DNA of 64,000 nucleotides from Solibacteraceae bacterium (GTDB lineage: Bacteria; Acidobacteriota; Terriglobia; Bryobacterales; Bryobacteraceae): positions 103,715 to 167,714 of the forward strand of contig JAJPJX010000050.1 in assembly GCA_021324015.1 (NCBI GenBank). Direction: 5' to 3'. Under the pieces are notes generated by a model. That model was given only the letters and a program-made list of their open reading frames with translations, was not told where the DNA came from and did not search any database. The position numbers were made by a program, and so were the translations under genes. Below, piece after piece: positions 44,552 to 52,715 of the stretch. Position 1 is the first letter of the stretch. Each line of letters opens with the position of its first letter.

Positions 44552-47500
44552 TTAGAAGTCCAATCTTAATGCAAACTGGATCTCCCGGGAGTCGTTCACC
44601 GTAGAAGAAATGATCCCCGCCGCCGGAGTGTTGACCGTGGCATTGGGCGGACCGAAGTTCGGATGATTGGTGAGGTTGAAGAATTCGGAGCGGAATTGCA
44701 GCCGCAGGGCTTCAGTGATGGGGAAGTTCTTCATCAGCCCGATATCCAGGTTCATGAGGCCGGGGCCATCCAGAATGCCTCGCCCCGAGTTCCCGAAGAA
44801 GCCGCGGGGCGCCACCACGAAAGCTTTCGGATTGAACCAGTGGGCCGGATCCCGCGTGCCCGGGCCAAAGGGATCCACGCCCAGCAGCCGGTCCGGGCGC
44901 TGGCCTCCGGTGCCGGTGAGCGCGTTGTCGCCGGAAATCCCGGGCGTGAACGGGAAGCCCGACTGCGCCGTGAAGATACCCGAGATCTGCCACCCGCCGA
45001 CGGTCTCGCGCAGCAGGGGCGTGGCATGGCGCAGTTGCGGCAATTCGTACACCGTACTGTAGACGAACCGCTGCCGGTTGTCCGAAGTGGACCGCCCGCG
45101 GTTGCAGGAGAAGCAGTAGGGGTCCTGGAAGCCGGCGTCGCCCGGAGCGCCGATGCCGCCAGTGCCGCTCGAGATGTTATCCAGGGCTTTGGCGAGCGTG
45201 TAGGAGGCCAGGAAACTCAAGCCCTTCGAAAAGCGCTTCTCGAGCTTCACCAGTAACGCGTTGTAGACGCCGTCCTGAAGGTTGGTGTTCTGGCCCAGAC
45301 TGACATACTGCGGATAGGGCCGGATGTAGGTGCCGTGCTCGCGCGGCGCATTCAACTCGCGGCCGGCCACCATGCGGGTTTTCTTCTCCCGGGCGTAGCC
45401 CACGTCCAGCACGAAATCGCCGGCAAACTGCCGCTCGATGTTCAGGGAAGCCCGCTGAATATATCCCTGCTGCAGGTTGGTGTCAAAGATGGAGAGCGTG
45501 GGCAGAGGCGGCGTGCCGCCTCCCTCGCCGAACACCTGCTGGATGGGGGTGTTGGGCACCTTGGCGATGGGGTTATCGATGTTGAAGTTGCGGAACTCGG
45601 TGAACGGAATATTGGCGCGTACGGCGTTGAACACGTTCATCTGCAGGATGTCGTAGAAGATGCCGTATCCGCCGCGAATGGACATTTTCGAACCCGGAAT
45701 ATGGTAGTTGAAGCCCACGCGGGGCGCGAAATTGTCCAGGTCGCTGTTGATGGTGGAGCGGTTGACGCCGTTCTTGCCGGCGATCAGGAGCCCGCGCGTG
45801 GGGTCGAAGTTGGAGATGCGGTCGTACTTGTCGTAGGGGTTGCCGGTGAACTCGTAGCGCACGCCCAGGTTGAGGCTGAGGTTCTGAGTCACCCGCCAGG
45901 TATCCGTGAAATACCAGTGGAACAGGTTGCGGAACAACTGCCCGGCGGTGTCGCCGCGGATGGTTTGCCCGCTGACCGGGAATCCCAGCAGAAAATCGGC
46001 GAAGGGCCGGCCAGTGGAACCCAGCGGCTGGAGCGGGTCGCCGGTGAAGGCGCCCGTGAAATTGTAGCCGCCCTGGGGATAGCGCGGCGCCACTTCGAAC
46101 AGTTGCAGGCGGTTGTACTCGGCGCCCGCCTTGAGGGTGTGGTTGTTGAGCACTTTGGTGAGGCTCACCACGTACTGATACTGGTTGGCGGCGAAGAATT
46201 CCGGGGCAAAGGGATTGGAGGCTGGGTTGTTGAAGCCGGTGACGCTGGGGTTAAGGGGCTCGTTCGCGCGGACGCCCTGCACCCCAAATTTCTCATTGAC
46301 CGCGTTGCCCAACTGCTCCGGAGTGAGCGACGGATAATTGCGGTAGTAGGAGGCTTTGCCCTCCAGGATGGTGGTGGGATTGAAGCTGTGCACGTCGGAC
46401 AGCACCAGGTTCCGCGTATTGCTGATGAAGTGGTCACCGAAACCGGGAAGCGCGCCCTGGTTGAAGATGCCGCGAGCCTGGTAGAGGGTCGAATCATTGA
46501 AGCTGAAGCGCCCGAAAATCGTATCCTTTTCCGAGGCGATGTAATCCACGCGGGTATTGAACTGATCGCGCTGGGTGGTGTCCTTGGCGGAGGTGGCGTA
46601 GTTGCTCAGCACGCCGGGGCCAGTGGGATTGGGATAGAGATTCTGTGCGAAGTACGCCGCCACGGCGTTGAAGCGGGCGCCGGGCACGGTGTTGTTGGGG
46701 AAGGGGTCGCGGATGGTCTGGGACGGATTGGCGGGGTTCGGGCGCGTGGTGAGCGGGTCGTAAATGTTAATGCCTTCCTCGGTGAAGACGCCTTGCTTCA
46801 TCAGCGGCGTGGGCACGGTCCCGAAAATGGTCTGTCCCTTACGGCTGCGGAAGCCTTCATAGTCGCCGAAGAAGAAGACCTTGTTGCGGCGGATAGGCCC
46901 GCCCAGACTGCCGCCGAACTGGTTTTGTTTGAACGGCGGGATGGGGCGGTCTTTTCGGTCAAAGTAGTTCTTGGCGTCCAGATTGCTATTGCGGAGAAAC
47001 TCGAACAGGGAGCCGTGGAACTGGTTGGTGCCGCTCTTGGACTCCAGGCGGATCTGCGCCCCGGCGCTTCGCCCCAACTCGGCCGAATACGGATCTGTCT
47101 CCACCTTGAATTCGCGCAGCCCGTCGATGGAGGGCACAAAGGCCACGTTGATCATGTAGGACTTGACGCCCACGCCATCCAGGCTGACCTCGTTGCGGTC
47201 CTCGCCGGAGCCGCCCGAGATCACCGAGCCCTGATTGTCGGTCAGCCCGGAGTTGTAGAAGGACTGGTTGCCGTATTGCGAGGTGCCGGGCACCAGCGCC
47301 GCCAGTTGCAGGTAGTTGCGGCCGTTCAGGGGCAGTTCGCGCGTCTCGCGCACGCCCACGACCTGGCCCACGGTGGCGTCCGTGGTATTGACCAGGGGAG
47401 CCGCCGCCGTGATCTCCACGGTTTGGCTAACCTCCCCCACCTCCATGGTCAGATCCACGCGCGCGGATTGGGCCACCTGGAGCTCGAACGCCGCGCGCAC

Positions 47501-47779
47501 GGCTTTTTTGAAGCCGGCCATCTCCGCGCTGACGGTGTATTGGCCGGGGATCAGGTTGTCCACCTGGTAGTAGCCGGACCCGTTGGTCACCACGTCCCGG
47601 GTGACGTTGGTATTGACGTTGGTGACCGCCACTCTGGCACCTACGACGACCGCCGAACTGCTATCCGCGACGGTTCCCAGGATCGTGCCGGTCGCCTGGC
47701 CCCTGGCGGCGGGAGCTAAAAGACAGAGCGCCGCCAGGCACAGACCAGCCCGTTGGATTTTTGCACAATTGATGAGCAT
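44552..47779 (-). CDS. TonB-dependent receptor, Oar-like (receptor 3)
   Basis: A 1,075-aa receptor from the ATG at 47779, which is preceded by GGAGGGG at a good distance; the frame is open 17 codons further. Signal peptide ~1-29 (LCLLAPAARGQA), carboxypeptidase-regulatory-like domain ~30-115 (GTILGTVADSSSAVVVGARVAVTNVNT), plug ~125-240 (LPLNGRNYLQLAALVPGTSQ), then the barrel ending REIQFALRLDF. That ending is nearly identical to receptor 1 (REIQFALKFYW) and receptor 2 (VMQFALRLHF), consistent with a recent paralogous family. It is divergent from the mannonate-dehydratase-like gene and 21 nt upstream of the Gfo/Idh gene. Confidence 0.9.
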   Translation of the reverse strand: MLINCAKIQRAGLCLAALCLLAPAARGQATGTILGTVADSSSAVVVGARVAVTNVNTNVTRDVVTNGSGYYQVDNLIPGQYTVSAEMAGFKKAVRAAFELQVAQSARVDLTMEVGEVSQTVEITAAAPLVNTTDATVGQVVGVRETRELPLNGRNYLQLAALVPGTSQYGNQSFYNSGLTDNQGSVISGGSGEDRNEVSLDGVGVKSYMINVAFVPSIDGLREFKVETDPYSAELGRSAGAQIRLESKSGTNQFHGSLFEFLRNSNLDAKNYFDRKDRPIPPFKQNQFGGSLGGPIRRNKVFFFGDYEGFRSRKGQTIFGTVPTPLMKQGVFTEEGINIYDPLTTRPNPANPSQTIRDPFPNNTVPGARFNAVAAYFAQNLYPNPTGPGVLSNYATSAKDTTQRDQFNTRVDYIASEKDTIFGRFSFNDSTLYQARGIFNQGALPGFGDHFISNTRNLVLSDVHSFNPTTILEGKASYYRNYPSLTPEQLGNAVNEKFGVQGVRANEPLNPSVTGFNNPASNPFAPEFFAANQYQYVVSLTKVLNNHTLKAGAEYNRLQLFEVAPRYPQGGYNFTGAFTGDPLQPLGSTGRPFADFLLGFPVSGQTIRGDTAGQLFRNLFHWYFTDTWRVTQNLSLNLGVRYEFTGNPYDKYDRISNFDPTRGLLIAGKNGVNRSTINSDLDNFAPRVGFNYHIPGSKMSIRGGYGIFYDILQMNVFNAVRANIPFTEFRNFNIDNPIAKVPNTPIQQVFGEGGGTPPLPTLSIFDTNLQQGYIQRASLNIERQFAGDFVLDVGYAREKKTRMVAGRELNAPREHGTYIRPYPQYVSLGQNTNLQDGVYNALLVKLEKRFSKGLSFLASYTLAKALDNISSGTGGIGAPGDAGFQDPYCFSCNRGRSTSDNRQRFVYSTVYELPQLRHATPLLRETVGGWQISGIFTAQSGFPFTPGISGDNALTGTGGQRPDRLLGVDPFGPGTRDPAHWFNPKAFVVAPRGFFGNSGRGILDGPGLMNLDIGLMKNFPITEALRLQFRSEFFNLTNHPNFGPPNATVNTPAAGIISSTVNDSREIQFALRLDF

Positions 47780-47926
47780 GTTCCCCTCCGTAACAAACGG
47801 ACCCAATGGGTTTGGATTATCTTGCATCAAGCCGGAAAAACGATCAATGTTTTTTTTGACCCGGGAGACGATTCGTCCAGCAGGCTGGAGCGAGAAACTG
47901 TGCGTTTTTACACTTTTTCGAGCTGC

Positions 47927-47954
47927 TTGACTTTTCGGTCCGTTGCGCTATAGT
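47927..47954 (+). promoter_or_regulatory. Sigma-70-type promoter of the mannonate-dehydratase-like gene
   Basis: TTGACT at 47927-47932, a 16-nt spacer, and TATAGT at 47949-47954. The expected transcript start, about 47961, would leave only a few nucleotides before the ATG at 47964 (or nine before the ATG at 47970). That suggests a leaderless or very short-leader mRNA. Confidence 0.5.
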
Positions 47955-47963
47955 TCGGGGACC

Positions 47964-49037
47964 ATGCAGATGGAACGACGTCATTTTCTGCGGGCCGGAA
48001 TGGCCGCAGCCGGCGCCGGGCTGCTGTCGTATGCCGCCGCGCAGACCCAACTCCCCGCCGGCATCAAGCTGGGCACGTTTTTCACCGACCGCCCGAACGC
48101 CGACGACCTGACCATGCTGCGCCACGCGGGCGTGGAAGCCGTCTCGATCTGGACCACCATCGAAAACAATTCCGCCGACTGGATGATCTCCATGCGGAAG
48201 AAGCTGGAGGCCAACGGCGTCCAGGTCTACAATTTCGGCATTCTCGACCTGCATTGCGACCCCACGCTGGTGTTGAGCCTGCCGGGAGTCGAGCAAAAGA
48301 TCGAGCAATACAAGACTTACCTGAACAATCTGGGGCGCGCCGGCATCCACTACACGACCTACGCGCACATGTCGAACATCAAGAACCAGCCGACGCCGGG
48401 CTTCTACCAGACTTCGGTCGGAAAGACGCGCGGCAACGCCGATACGCGGGAGTTCGACCTGGCGCTGGCCCGGAAACTGCCCTGCTCCTTCGACCGGGAG
48501 TATCAGGAAGAACAGATCTGGAAGTCGTTTACAACGTTCATCCGCGCGGTGATTCCGGTCGCCGAGAAGAACCACGTGCGGATCGGCCTGCATCCGGACG
48601 ATCCGCCGGTGGCGTCGCTCGGTTGCGTGGCGCGCGCCTTCCGCACCTATGCGGCTTATCAACGCGCTTTCCAGATCGCCGGCAGCGACAACTTCGGCGT
48701 GTGCCTCTGCATCGGTACCTGGGCGGAAGGCGGCAAGCAGGGGTTCGGGATGGACCCGGTGGAGGCCGCGCGGGCCTTCGGGGCGCAGAGGAAGATCTTC
48801 AAGGTGCATTTCCGCAACGTGAGTTCCCCCCTGCCGCGGTTTCGCGAGACTTTCGTGGACAACGGCTACCTGGACATGTACCAGGTGATGAAGGCGCTGC
48901 GGGAAGTGAATTATACCGGCATCGTGATCCCGGACCACGTGCCCGGAGGCGGGTATCCGGGGGCCAACAATGCTTACACGTTGGGCTACATCAAGGCGCT
49001 GCGCGACCGGGTAAACGCCGAAAGCCGGCAGGCGTAA
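47964..49037 (+). CDS. Tat-exported TIM-barrel protein, mannonate dehydratase (UxuA)-like
   Basis: A 357-aa TIM-barrel protein with an N-terminal twin-arginine-like signal (MERRHFLRAGMAAAGAGLLSYAAAQ). The barrel contains segments that match UxuA-type mannonate dehydratases: RIGLHPDDPP, FKVHFRNVS, then DNGYLDMYQVMKALREVNYTGIVIPDHVPGG. In that family these Cys/His/Asp positions bind the active-site metal. UxuA itself is cytosolic and acts in hexuronate breakdown; an exported version is unusual and may instead be a sugar-phosphate-isomerase/epimerase relative. The ATG at 47970 is an equally good start. Confidence 0.78.
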   Translation: MQMERRHFLRAGMAAAGAGLLSYAAAQTQLPAGIKLGTFFTDRPNADDLTMLRHAGVEAVSIWTTIENNSADWMISMRKKLEANGVQVYNFGILDLHCDPTLVLSLPGVEQKIEQYKTYLNNLGRAGIHYTTYAHMSNIKNQPTPGFYQTSVGKTRGNADTREFDLALARKLPCSFDREYQEEQIWKSFTTFIRAVIPVAEKNHVRIGLHPDDPPVASLGCVARAFRTYAAYQRAFQIAGSDNFGVCLCIGTWAEGGKQGFGMDPVEAARAFGAQRKIFKVHFRNVSSPLPRFRETFVDNGYLDMYQVMKALREVNYTGIVIPDHVPGGGYPGANNAYTLGYIKALRDRVNAESRQA

Positions 49038-49100
49038 GGCCTCGCCCGGCCTTTAATCTTTCCCGGTCGATCCGCCGATAGCCTGCTTGCGAGGCTGTTT

Positions 49101-49310
49101 ATGGCCGTTGTGAGCAGGAGATCGGATGCCCAGGTCCTTGTGGCGACTTGCGTCCTGTGCAGGGGACCTATTGGAAGCGGCGAACCGGTGGTGCGCCAAG
49201 GGGATGGCCTGGCGCATCGATTCAAAACCACGTGCGAATACGAGCGGGAGCTGGAGGCCGAGCGCGACCGGAACATCCTGCTCGCGTTGGGCGTAGCGCC
49301 GGAGACATGA
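49101..49310 (+). CDS. Small hypothetical protein with zinc-ribbon-like Cys/His pattern
   Basis: A 69-aa reading frame with GAGGC seven bases before its ATG. It contains CVLCRGPI, then GLAHRFKTTC, giving a Cys-x2-Cys ... His ... Cys pattern (C17, C20, H39, C44) that could bind one zinc ion. The tail is a charged helix (YERELEAERDRNILLALG). I do not recognise a family. It is short and stands alone in a poorly coding stretch, so it may not be real. Confidence 0.4.
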   Translation: MAVVSRRSDAQVLVATCVLCRGPIGSGEPVVRQGDGLAHRFKTTCEYERELEAERDRNILLALGVAPET

Positions 49311-49832
49311 CACACTACGACCTGGAGAGGGGAGTCGGTTGGAAAGTCCAGAGTTGATTTCCGCGCGGGATCCGGCCCGGTCCGGCGAATTTAGCCTGCC
49401 GGGTCCGGATTGTGAAGAACTTTGTTTTTTCGCTTTGCCAGCGCGAAGGAATCGATCCCTTCCTTACTCTTCCGTGGTCCGGTGAAGGATTTCCAGAAGA
49501 GGCAGCAACACCTGGGTACATCCGCCGGGTGGGGCCCCGACCGTAGACGGATGCGTGCTTGCTCCGGTGAACGAGCAACTCTTCTACCCGACCCCAGAAT
49601 AGCCGAGGGGCGTGGGGCAGGCGCTTCGCGAGAGTCCGGGCCGTACCGCTAAGCGGCTGAAAAAGCAGGCGCGAATATTTTTTCCGCAGTGACGTGAACG
49701 GGCCGGCACGGGATCTCAAGCCCGGCCGGCAACAACAACATCTCTCCAGGGTCTCCCCGCGTTGTGCGGGTCGGATTTATCGCCAGGTTCTGAGAGTCGG
49801 GAGCGCCGGCTCACGATGCGCTCACTGCTGAG
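49311..49832. other. Non-coding stretch, no recognisable gene
   Basis: About 520 bases between the small zinc-ribbon-like frame and the end of the carboxypeptidase gene. Open frames here have no family-like sequence or good ribosome binding site. A small hairpin (CCCGC-GTTGT-GCGGG, 49756-49770) and AT-rich patches near 49415 and 49675 are the only structure I see. A small RNA or the relic of a lost gene is possible. Confidence 0.5.
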
Positions 49833-51362
49833 TTACCGCCCGCGCGCGGAACTCGCGGCGAGGAGGAACTGGCGCAGGTCCCGCGTGACCTTTTCGAGGG
49901 ACTCTTTACGGATATACATCATGTGGCCGGCGTCGAAAAAGTCCATGGACACGTGGTCCCGCAGGCTGGCGTCCAGGCCCAGGTGGTCGAAGGTATATTC
50001 GGTGGCCAGAAACGGGGTCGCCAGGTCGTAGTACCCATTGGCCACGAAGACTTTCAAGTAGCGGTTTTCAGTCATGGCCCGGCGCAGCGTCTCCGCCACG
50101 TTCACGTAGCGGTTCTGAAAATCCCCCCAGTTCCAGGGCTGCACCCGGCCCGTCAGAATCTCGTACGGCAGGTCACTCTCGAACTTGAGATCGCTGCGCA
50201 CGTACTCGTTCCAGGTAGCCGTGTAGGGCCCCTGCACGACCGCATAGCTGGGGTCGTAATCCGGCGTAGCTCCGGCCGCGTTGGCGTCGATGCCCTCCAT
50301 GCGGCTATCGAAGCGCCCCACCGTACGCCGTTCGCCGCGCAGCAGTTCCTTGATGAAGCGGTGAATGGGCACGCGCAGGTTGCTTTCCTCGATGTACTTG
50401 GGCGAGAGCCCGGTGTAGCGCGCCAGTTTCTCCACGGCCTGCCGCCGTTCCTCGCCCGAAAGCCGGTCGCCCTTGAAAAGCGCCAGGGTGTATTCGTTCC
50501 GCGCGAACTGCTGCGCTTCTTCCAGGGCCTTGTGGCGATCGGCCTGCAAATCCTTGGGCAGCTTCTTGTGATACCAGGCGGTCGCCGTGTAACTCGGCAG
50601 GTACAGGATGTACGGCAGGTCGTTGCCCGGATCGAAGCTCAGGGTGCCGAAGTTCAGCACGCAGGAAATCAACATGATGCCGTTCAGATTCAGGCCCACC
50701 TGCTCCTGCAAATACCCGGACAGCGCGGCGGCCCGCGTGGTGCCGTAGCTTTCGCCCGCCAGGAACTTGGGGGAGGTCCAGCGCGCGTGCCGCGTGGTGT
50801 ACAACCGGATGAACTCGGCCACCGATTTGGTGTCTTCCGCGATGCCGTGGAAATCCTTGGCGTTTTTCTCGTCCACCGCGCGGCTGTAGCCGGTGCTCAC
50901 CGGATCGAGAAACACCAGGTCGGTTGCGTCCAGCAGGGAGTACTCGTTATCCCCCAGCTTGTAGGGCGGCGGCAGGGGGTTGCCTTCCGGATCCATCAGC
51001 ACGCGCTTCGGGCCCAGCACGCCCAGGTGCAACCATACCGAGGAAGATCCCGGTCCGCCGTTAAAGGCGAAGGTCAGCGGCCGAGCGGCCAGGTCTGTCA
51101 CGCCGTCGCGCGTGTAGGCAATGTAGAAAATGCTGGCCCGGGGAGTGCCGTCTTCCTTCTTCAGCAGCAGCGTCCCCGCCGTGGCCGTGTAGCCCACCTC
51201 CACCCCGTTGATGCGCAGCGTGTGTTTGGTCTGCGAGGTCTTCTCCTCGGGCTGCGGCGGTTTCTTTTCCTCCTTGGCGGCTGGGGCAGGCGGCGGCGTC
51301 TGCGCCGGCGCGGCCTGCCAGGAACCCAGCGCCAACAGGAGAAATCCCAGGATTTTTCGCAT
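49833..51362 (-). CDS. Secreted serine carboxypeptidase, peptidase S10 family
   Basis: A 509-aa exported peptidase that removes C-terminal residues from peptides. Signal peptide ~1-20, then a Pro/Lys/Glu-rich linker to residue ~46. S10 landmarks follow: FNGGPGSSSVWLHLG (oxyanion region, ~100-114), the nucleophile S205 in GESYG (203-207), the Asp in NGYYDLATPF, and the His in FDAGHMMY. Length is normal for bacterial S10 enzymes. It is divergent from the iron-sulfur repair gene across 82 bp that hold a CRP/FNR-type palindrome, so it might share that control. Confidence 0.92.
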   Translation of the reverse strand: MRKILGFLLLALGSWQAAPAQTPPPAPAAKEEKKPPQPEEKTSQTKHTLRINGVEVGYTATAGTLLLKKEDGTPRASIFYIAYTRDGVTDLAARPLTFAFNGGPGSSSVWLHLGVLGPKRVLMDPEGNPLPPPYKLGDNEYSLLDATDLVFLDPVSTGYSRAVDEKNAKDFHGIAEDTKSVAEFIRLYTTRHARWTSPKFLAGESYGTTRAAALSGYLQEQVGLNLNGIMLISCVLNFGTLSFDPGNDLPYILYLPSYTATAWYHKKLPKDLQADRHKALEEAQQFARNEYTLALFKGDRLSGEERRQAVEKLARYTGLSPKYIEESNLRVPIHRFIKELLRGERRTVGRFDSRMEGIDANAAGATPDYDPSYAVVQGPYTATWNEYVRSDLKFESDLPYEILTGRVQPWNWGDFQNRYVNVAETLRRAMTENRYLKVFVANGYYDLATPFLATEYTFDHLGLDASLRDHVSMDFFDAGHMMYIRKESLEKVTRDLRQFLLAASSARGR

Positions 51363-51395
51363 GAAATCTCATCTTCACACACTTTTTCGGGCGCC

Positions 51396-51411
51396 TGTGA
51401 CAGCGGTCACA
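51396..51411. promoter_or_regulatory. CRP/FNR-type palindrome upstream of the RIC gene
   Basis: TGTGA-N6-TCACA, with the inner core GTGAC-N4-GTCAC at 51397-51410, centred at 51403.5. A -10-like CACAAT lies at 51433-51438, predicting a start at about 51445, the A of the ATG. The palindrome centre is then at -41.5, the classical position for class II activation by CRP/FNR-family regulators, and the mRNA would be leaderless. RIC genes are commonly controlled by NO- or oxygen-sensing members of this regulator family. Binding itself is not shown. Confidence 0.55.
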
Positions 51412-51444
51412 GCCCGGCCCGGACTCGCCCGGCACAATAAAACC

Positions 51445-52170
51445 ATGAGCACCGCCATTGAAAAGACCGTTGGAGAAATCGCGGCGGCGAACCCAGCCTC
51501 CGTCCGGGTGTTTGAGAAGCACGGGATCGATTATTGCTGCGGCGGGAAGATCTCGCTGTCGGACGCCTGCCTGGGCCGCGGCATCGAGCCCCAGGCCCTG
51601 CTGCGGGAGATCGACCAGGATTCCCTGCCCGCCTCCGAGTCCTCCGCGGACTGGCAGTCGGCCCCGCTGGACCGGCTGATCGACCACATCCTCACGCGCC
51701 ACCACGCGTATCTGAAATCCGAATTGCCGCGCCTGGCCCGCCTGTCCGCCAAAGTGAATGCCGCGCATGCCGAACGCCACTCCGCCACACTGGTCCCCCT
51801 GGAGGGGATCTTCCTGGCCTTAAAAGCCGAGCTGGAAAGCCACCTCATGAAGGAAGAGATGGTGTTGTTCCCGGTCATCCGCAATCTAGAACTGGCCGCC
51901 CAGGCAGGAGGCGCGGCCCCCGCGGCACACTGCGGCTCCGTGAACAACCCCATCCGCGTGATGGAACACGAGCACGATTCCGCCGGCCAGGCTCTGGCCT
52001 ACATGCGCCAGCTCACCGGCGGCTATACCCCGCCCGCGGACGGCTGCAACACGTTTCGTGCTCTCTACTACGGTCTCCAGGAACTGGAAGCCGACCTGCA
52101 CCAGCACATCCACCTGGAGAACAACATCCTGTTCCCCAGGGCGGCCCGGCTGGAATCCGCAGCAGCGTGA
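51445..52170 (+). CDS. ytfE: Iron-sulfur cluster repair di-iron protein (RIC; YtfE/ScdA family)
   Basis: A 241-aa cytosolic protein that restores iron-sulfur clusters damaged by nitric oxide or oxidants. The N-terminal ScdA domain has the cysteine pair in GIDYCCGGKISL (C31, C32). The hemerythrin-like four-helix domain follows, with di-iron ligands expected among RHHAYLKSELPRL, ESHLMKEEMVLFPVI, MEHEHDSAG and HQHIHLENNILFP. The first in-frame ATG that begins the conserved domain is used; longer frames upstream run through the promoter. It converges on the archaemetzincin gene of the redox operon with 26 nt between stops. Confidence 0.93.
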   Translation: MSTAIEKTVGEIAAANPASVRVFEKHGIDYCCGGKISLSDACLGRGIEPQALLREIDQDSLPASESSADWQSAPLDRLIDHILTRHHAYLKSELPRLARLSAKVNAAHAERHSATLVPLEGIFLALKAELESHLMKEEMVLFPVIRNLELAAQAGGAAPAAHCGSVNNPIRVMEHEHDSAGQALAYMRQLTGGYTPPADGCNTFRALYYGLQELEADLHQHIHLENNILFPRAARLESAAA

Positions 52171-52196
52171 AGTGTTCCGGACGGAACGGCTCCCTG

Positions 52197-52715
52197 CTAC
52201 CTCCGGACCACCTGCCGGCAGGCCGCGCAGAACTCCGAGCCTTTCACGTCCACGCGCTCCACGCTGTGGCTGGAGGACATGACGCAGCTCCAATCGTCGC
52301 AATGCCGCAGGCCGAACGTATGGCCCAGTTCGTGCACGGCCTCTTTGATGAGCCGCTCGCGCAGCAGGTCCGGACGCGGCGGCAGCCCGTAAAACTCCTC
52401 CTCCAGCCGGCGCAGGGACACCAGGGCGCAATTACCCTCTACCTGCGCTTCCCCGAAGACGAAGGTCAGCACCGGAACGTACAGATCCAGGGAGGTGACC
52501 GCCAGCAGGCGCAGATCCGGAGTGGCCAGCCTCTGCATCCGCTGCAGGATGGCCGTCGAATAGTACTGCCCACGGCTGCGGTCGTAGGCAAATTCCGGAT
52601 CCAGCGACTCGGTCCGGACATGGCACGCCACCCCGAAAACGCGCGCCAGTTCTCCGGGCAGCGCGTCCAGCGCCGCCGCCGGAGCCCGGATGCCGATCAC
52701 GTGGATGGGCCTCAC
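52197..52715 (-). CDS. amzA: Archaemetzincin family zinc metalloprotease
   Basis: A 172-aa cytosolic metalloprotease. It carries the full archaemetzincin signature: H128-E129-x2-H132-x2-G135-x2-H138-C139 (HELGHTFGLRHC), C144, M146 (Met-turn), then C163-x2-C166 binding a second zinc. The family is best known from archaea and vertebrates (AMZ1/AMZ2) and is patchy in bacteria; native substrates are poorly known. The ATG overlaps the stop of the sigma-54 activator by 4 nt, so it is the last gene of the six-gene redox operon and is translated with its regulator. A role in processing a component of the module is possible. Confidence 0.92.
   Translation of the reverse strand: MRPIHVIGIRAPAAALDALPGELARVFGVACHVRTESLDPEFAYDRSRGQYYSTAILQRMQRLATPDLRLLAVTSLDLYVPVLTFVFGEAQVEGNCALVSLRRLEEEFYGLPPRPDLLRERLIKEAVHELGHTFGLRHCDDWSCVMSSSHSVERVDVKGSEFCAACRQVVRR

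Noticed and set aside
45335..47719. A 794-codon plus-strand frame opposite TonB receptor 3
   Set aside because: No family features, biased Val/Gly/Ala/His composition, and it lies wholly inside a convincing receptor gene on the other strand.
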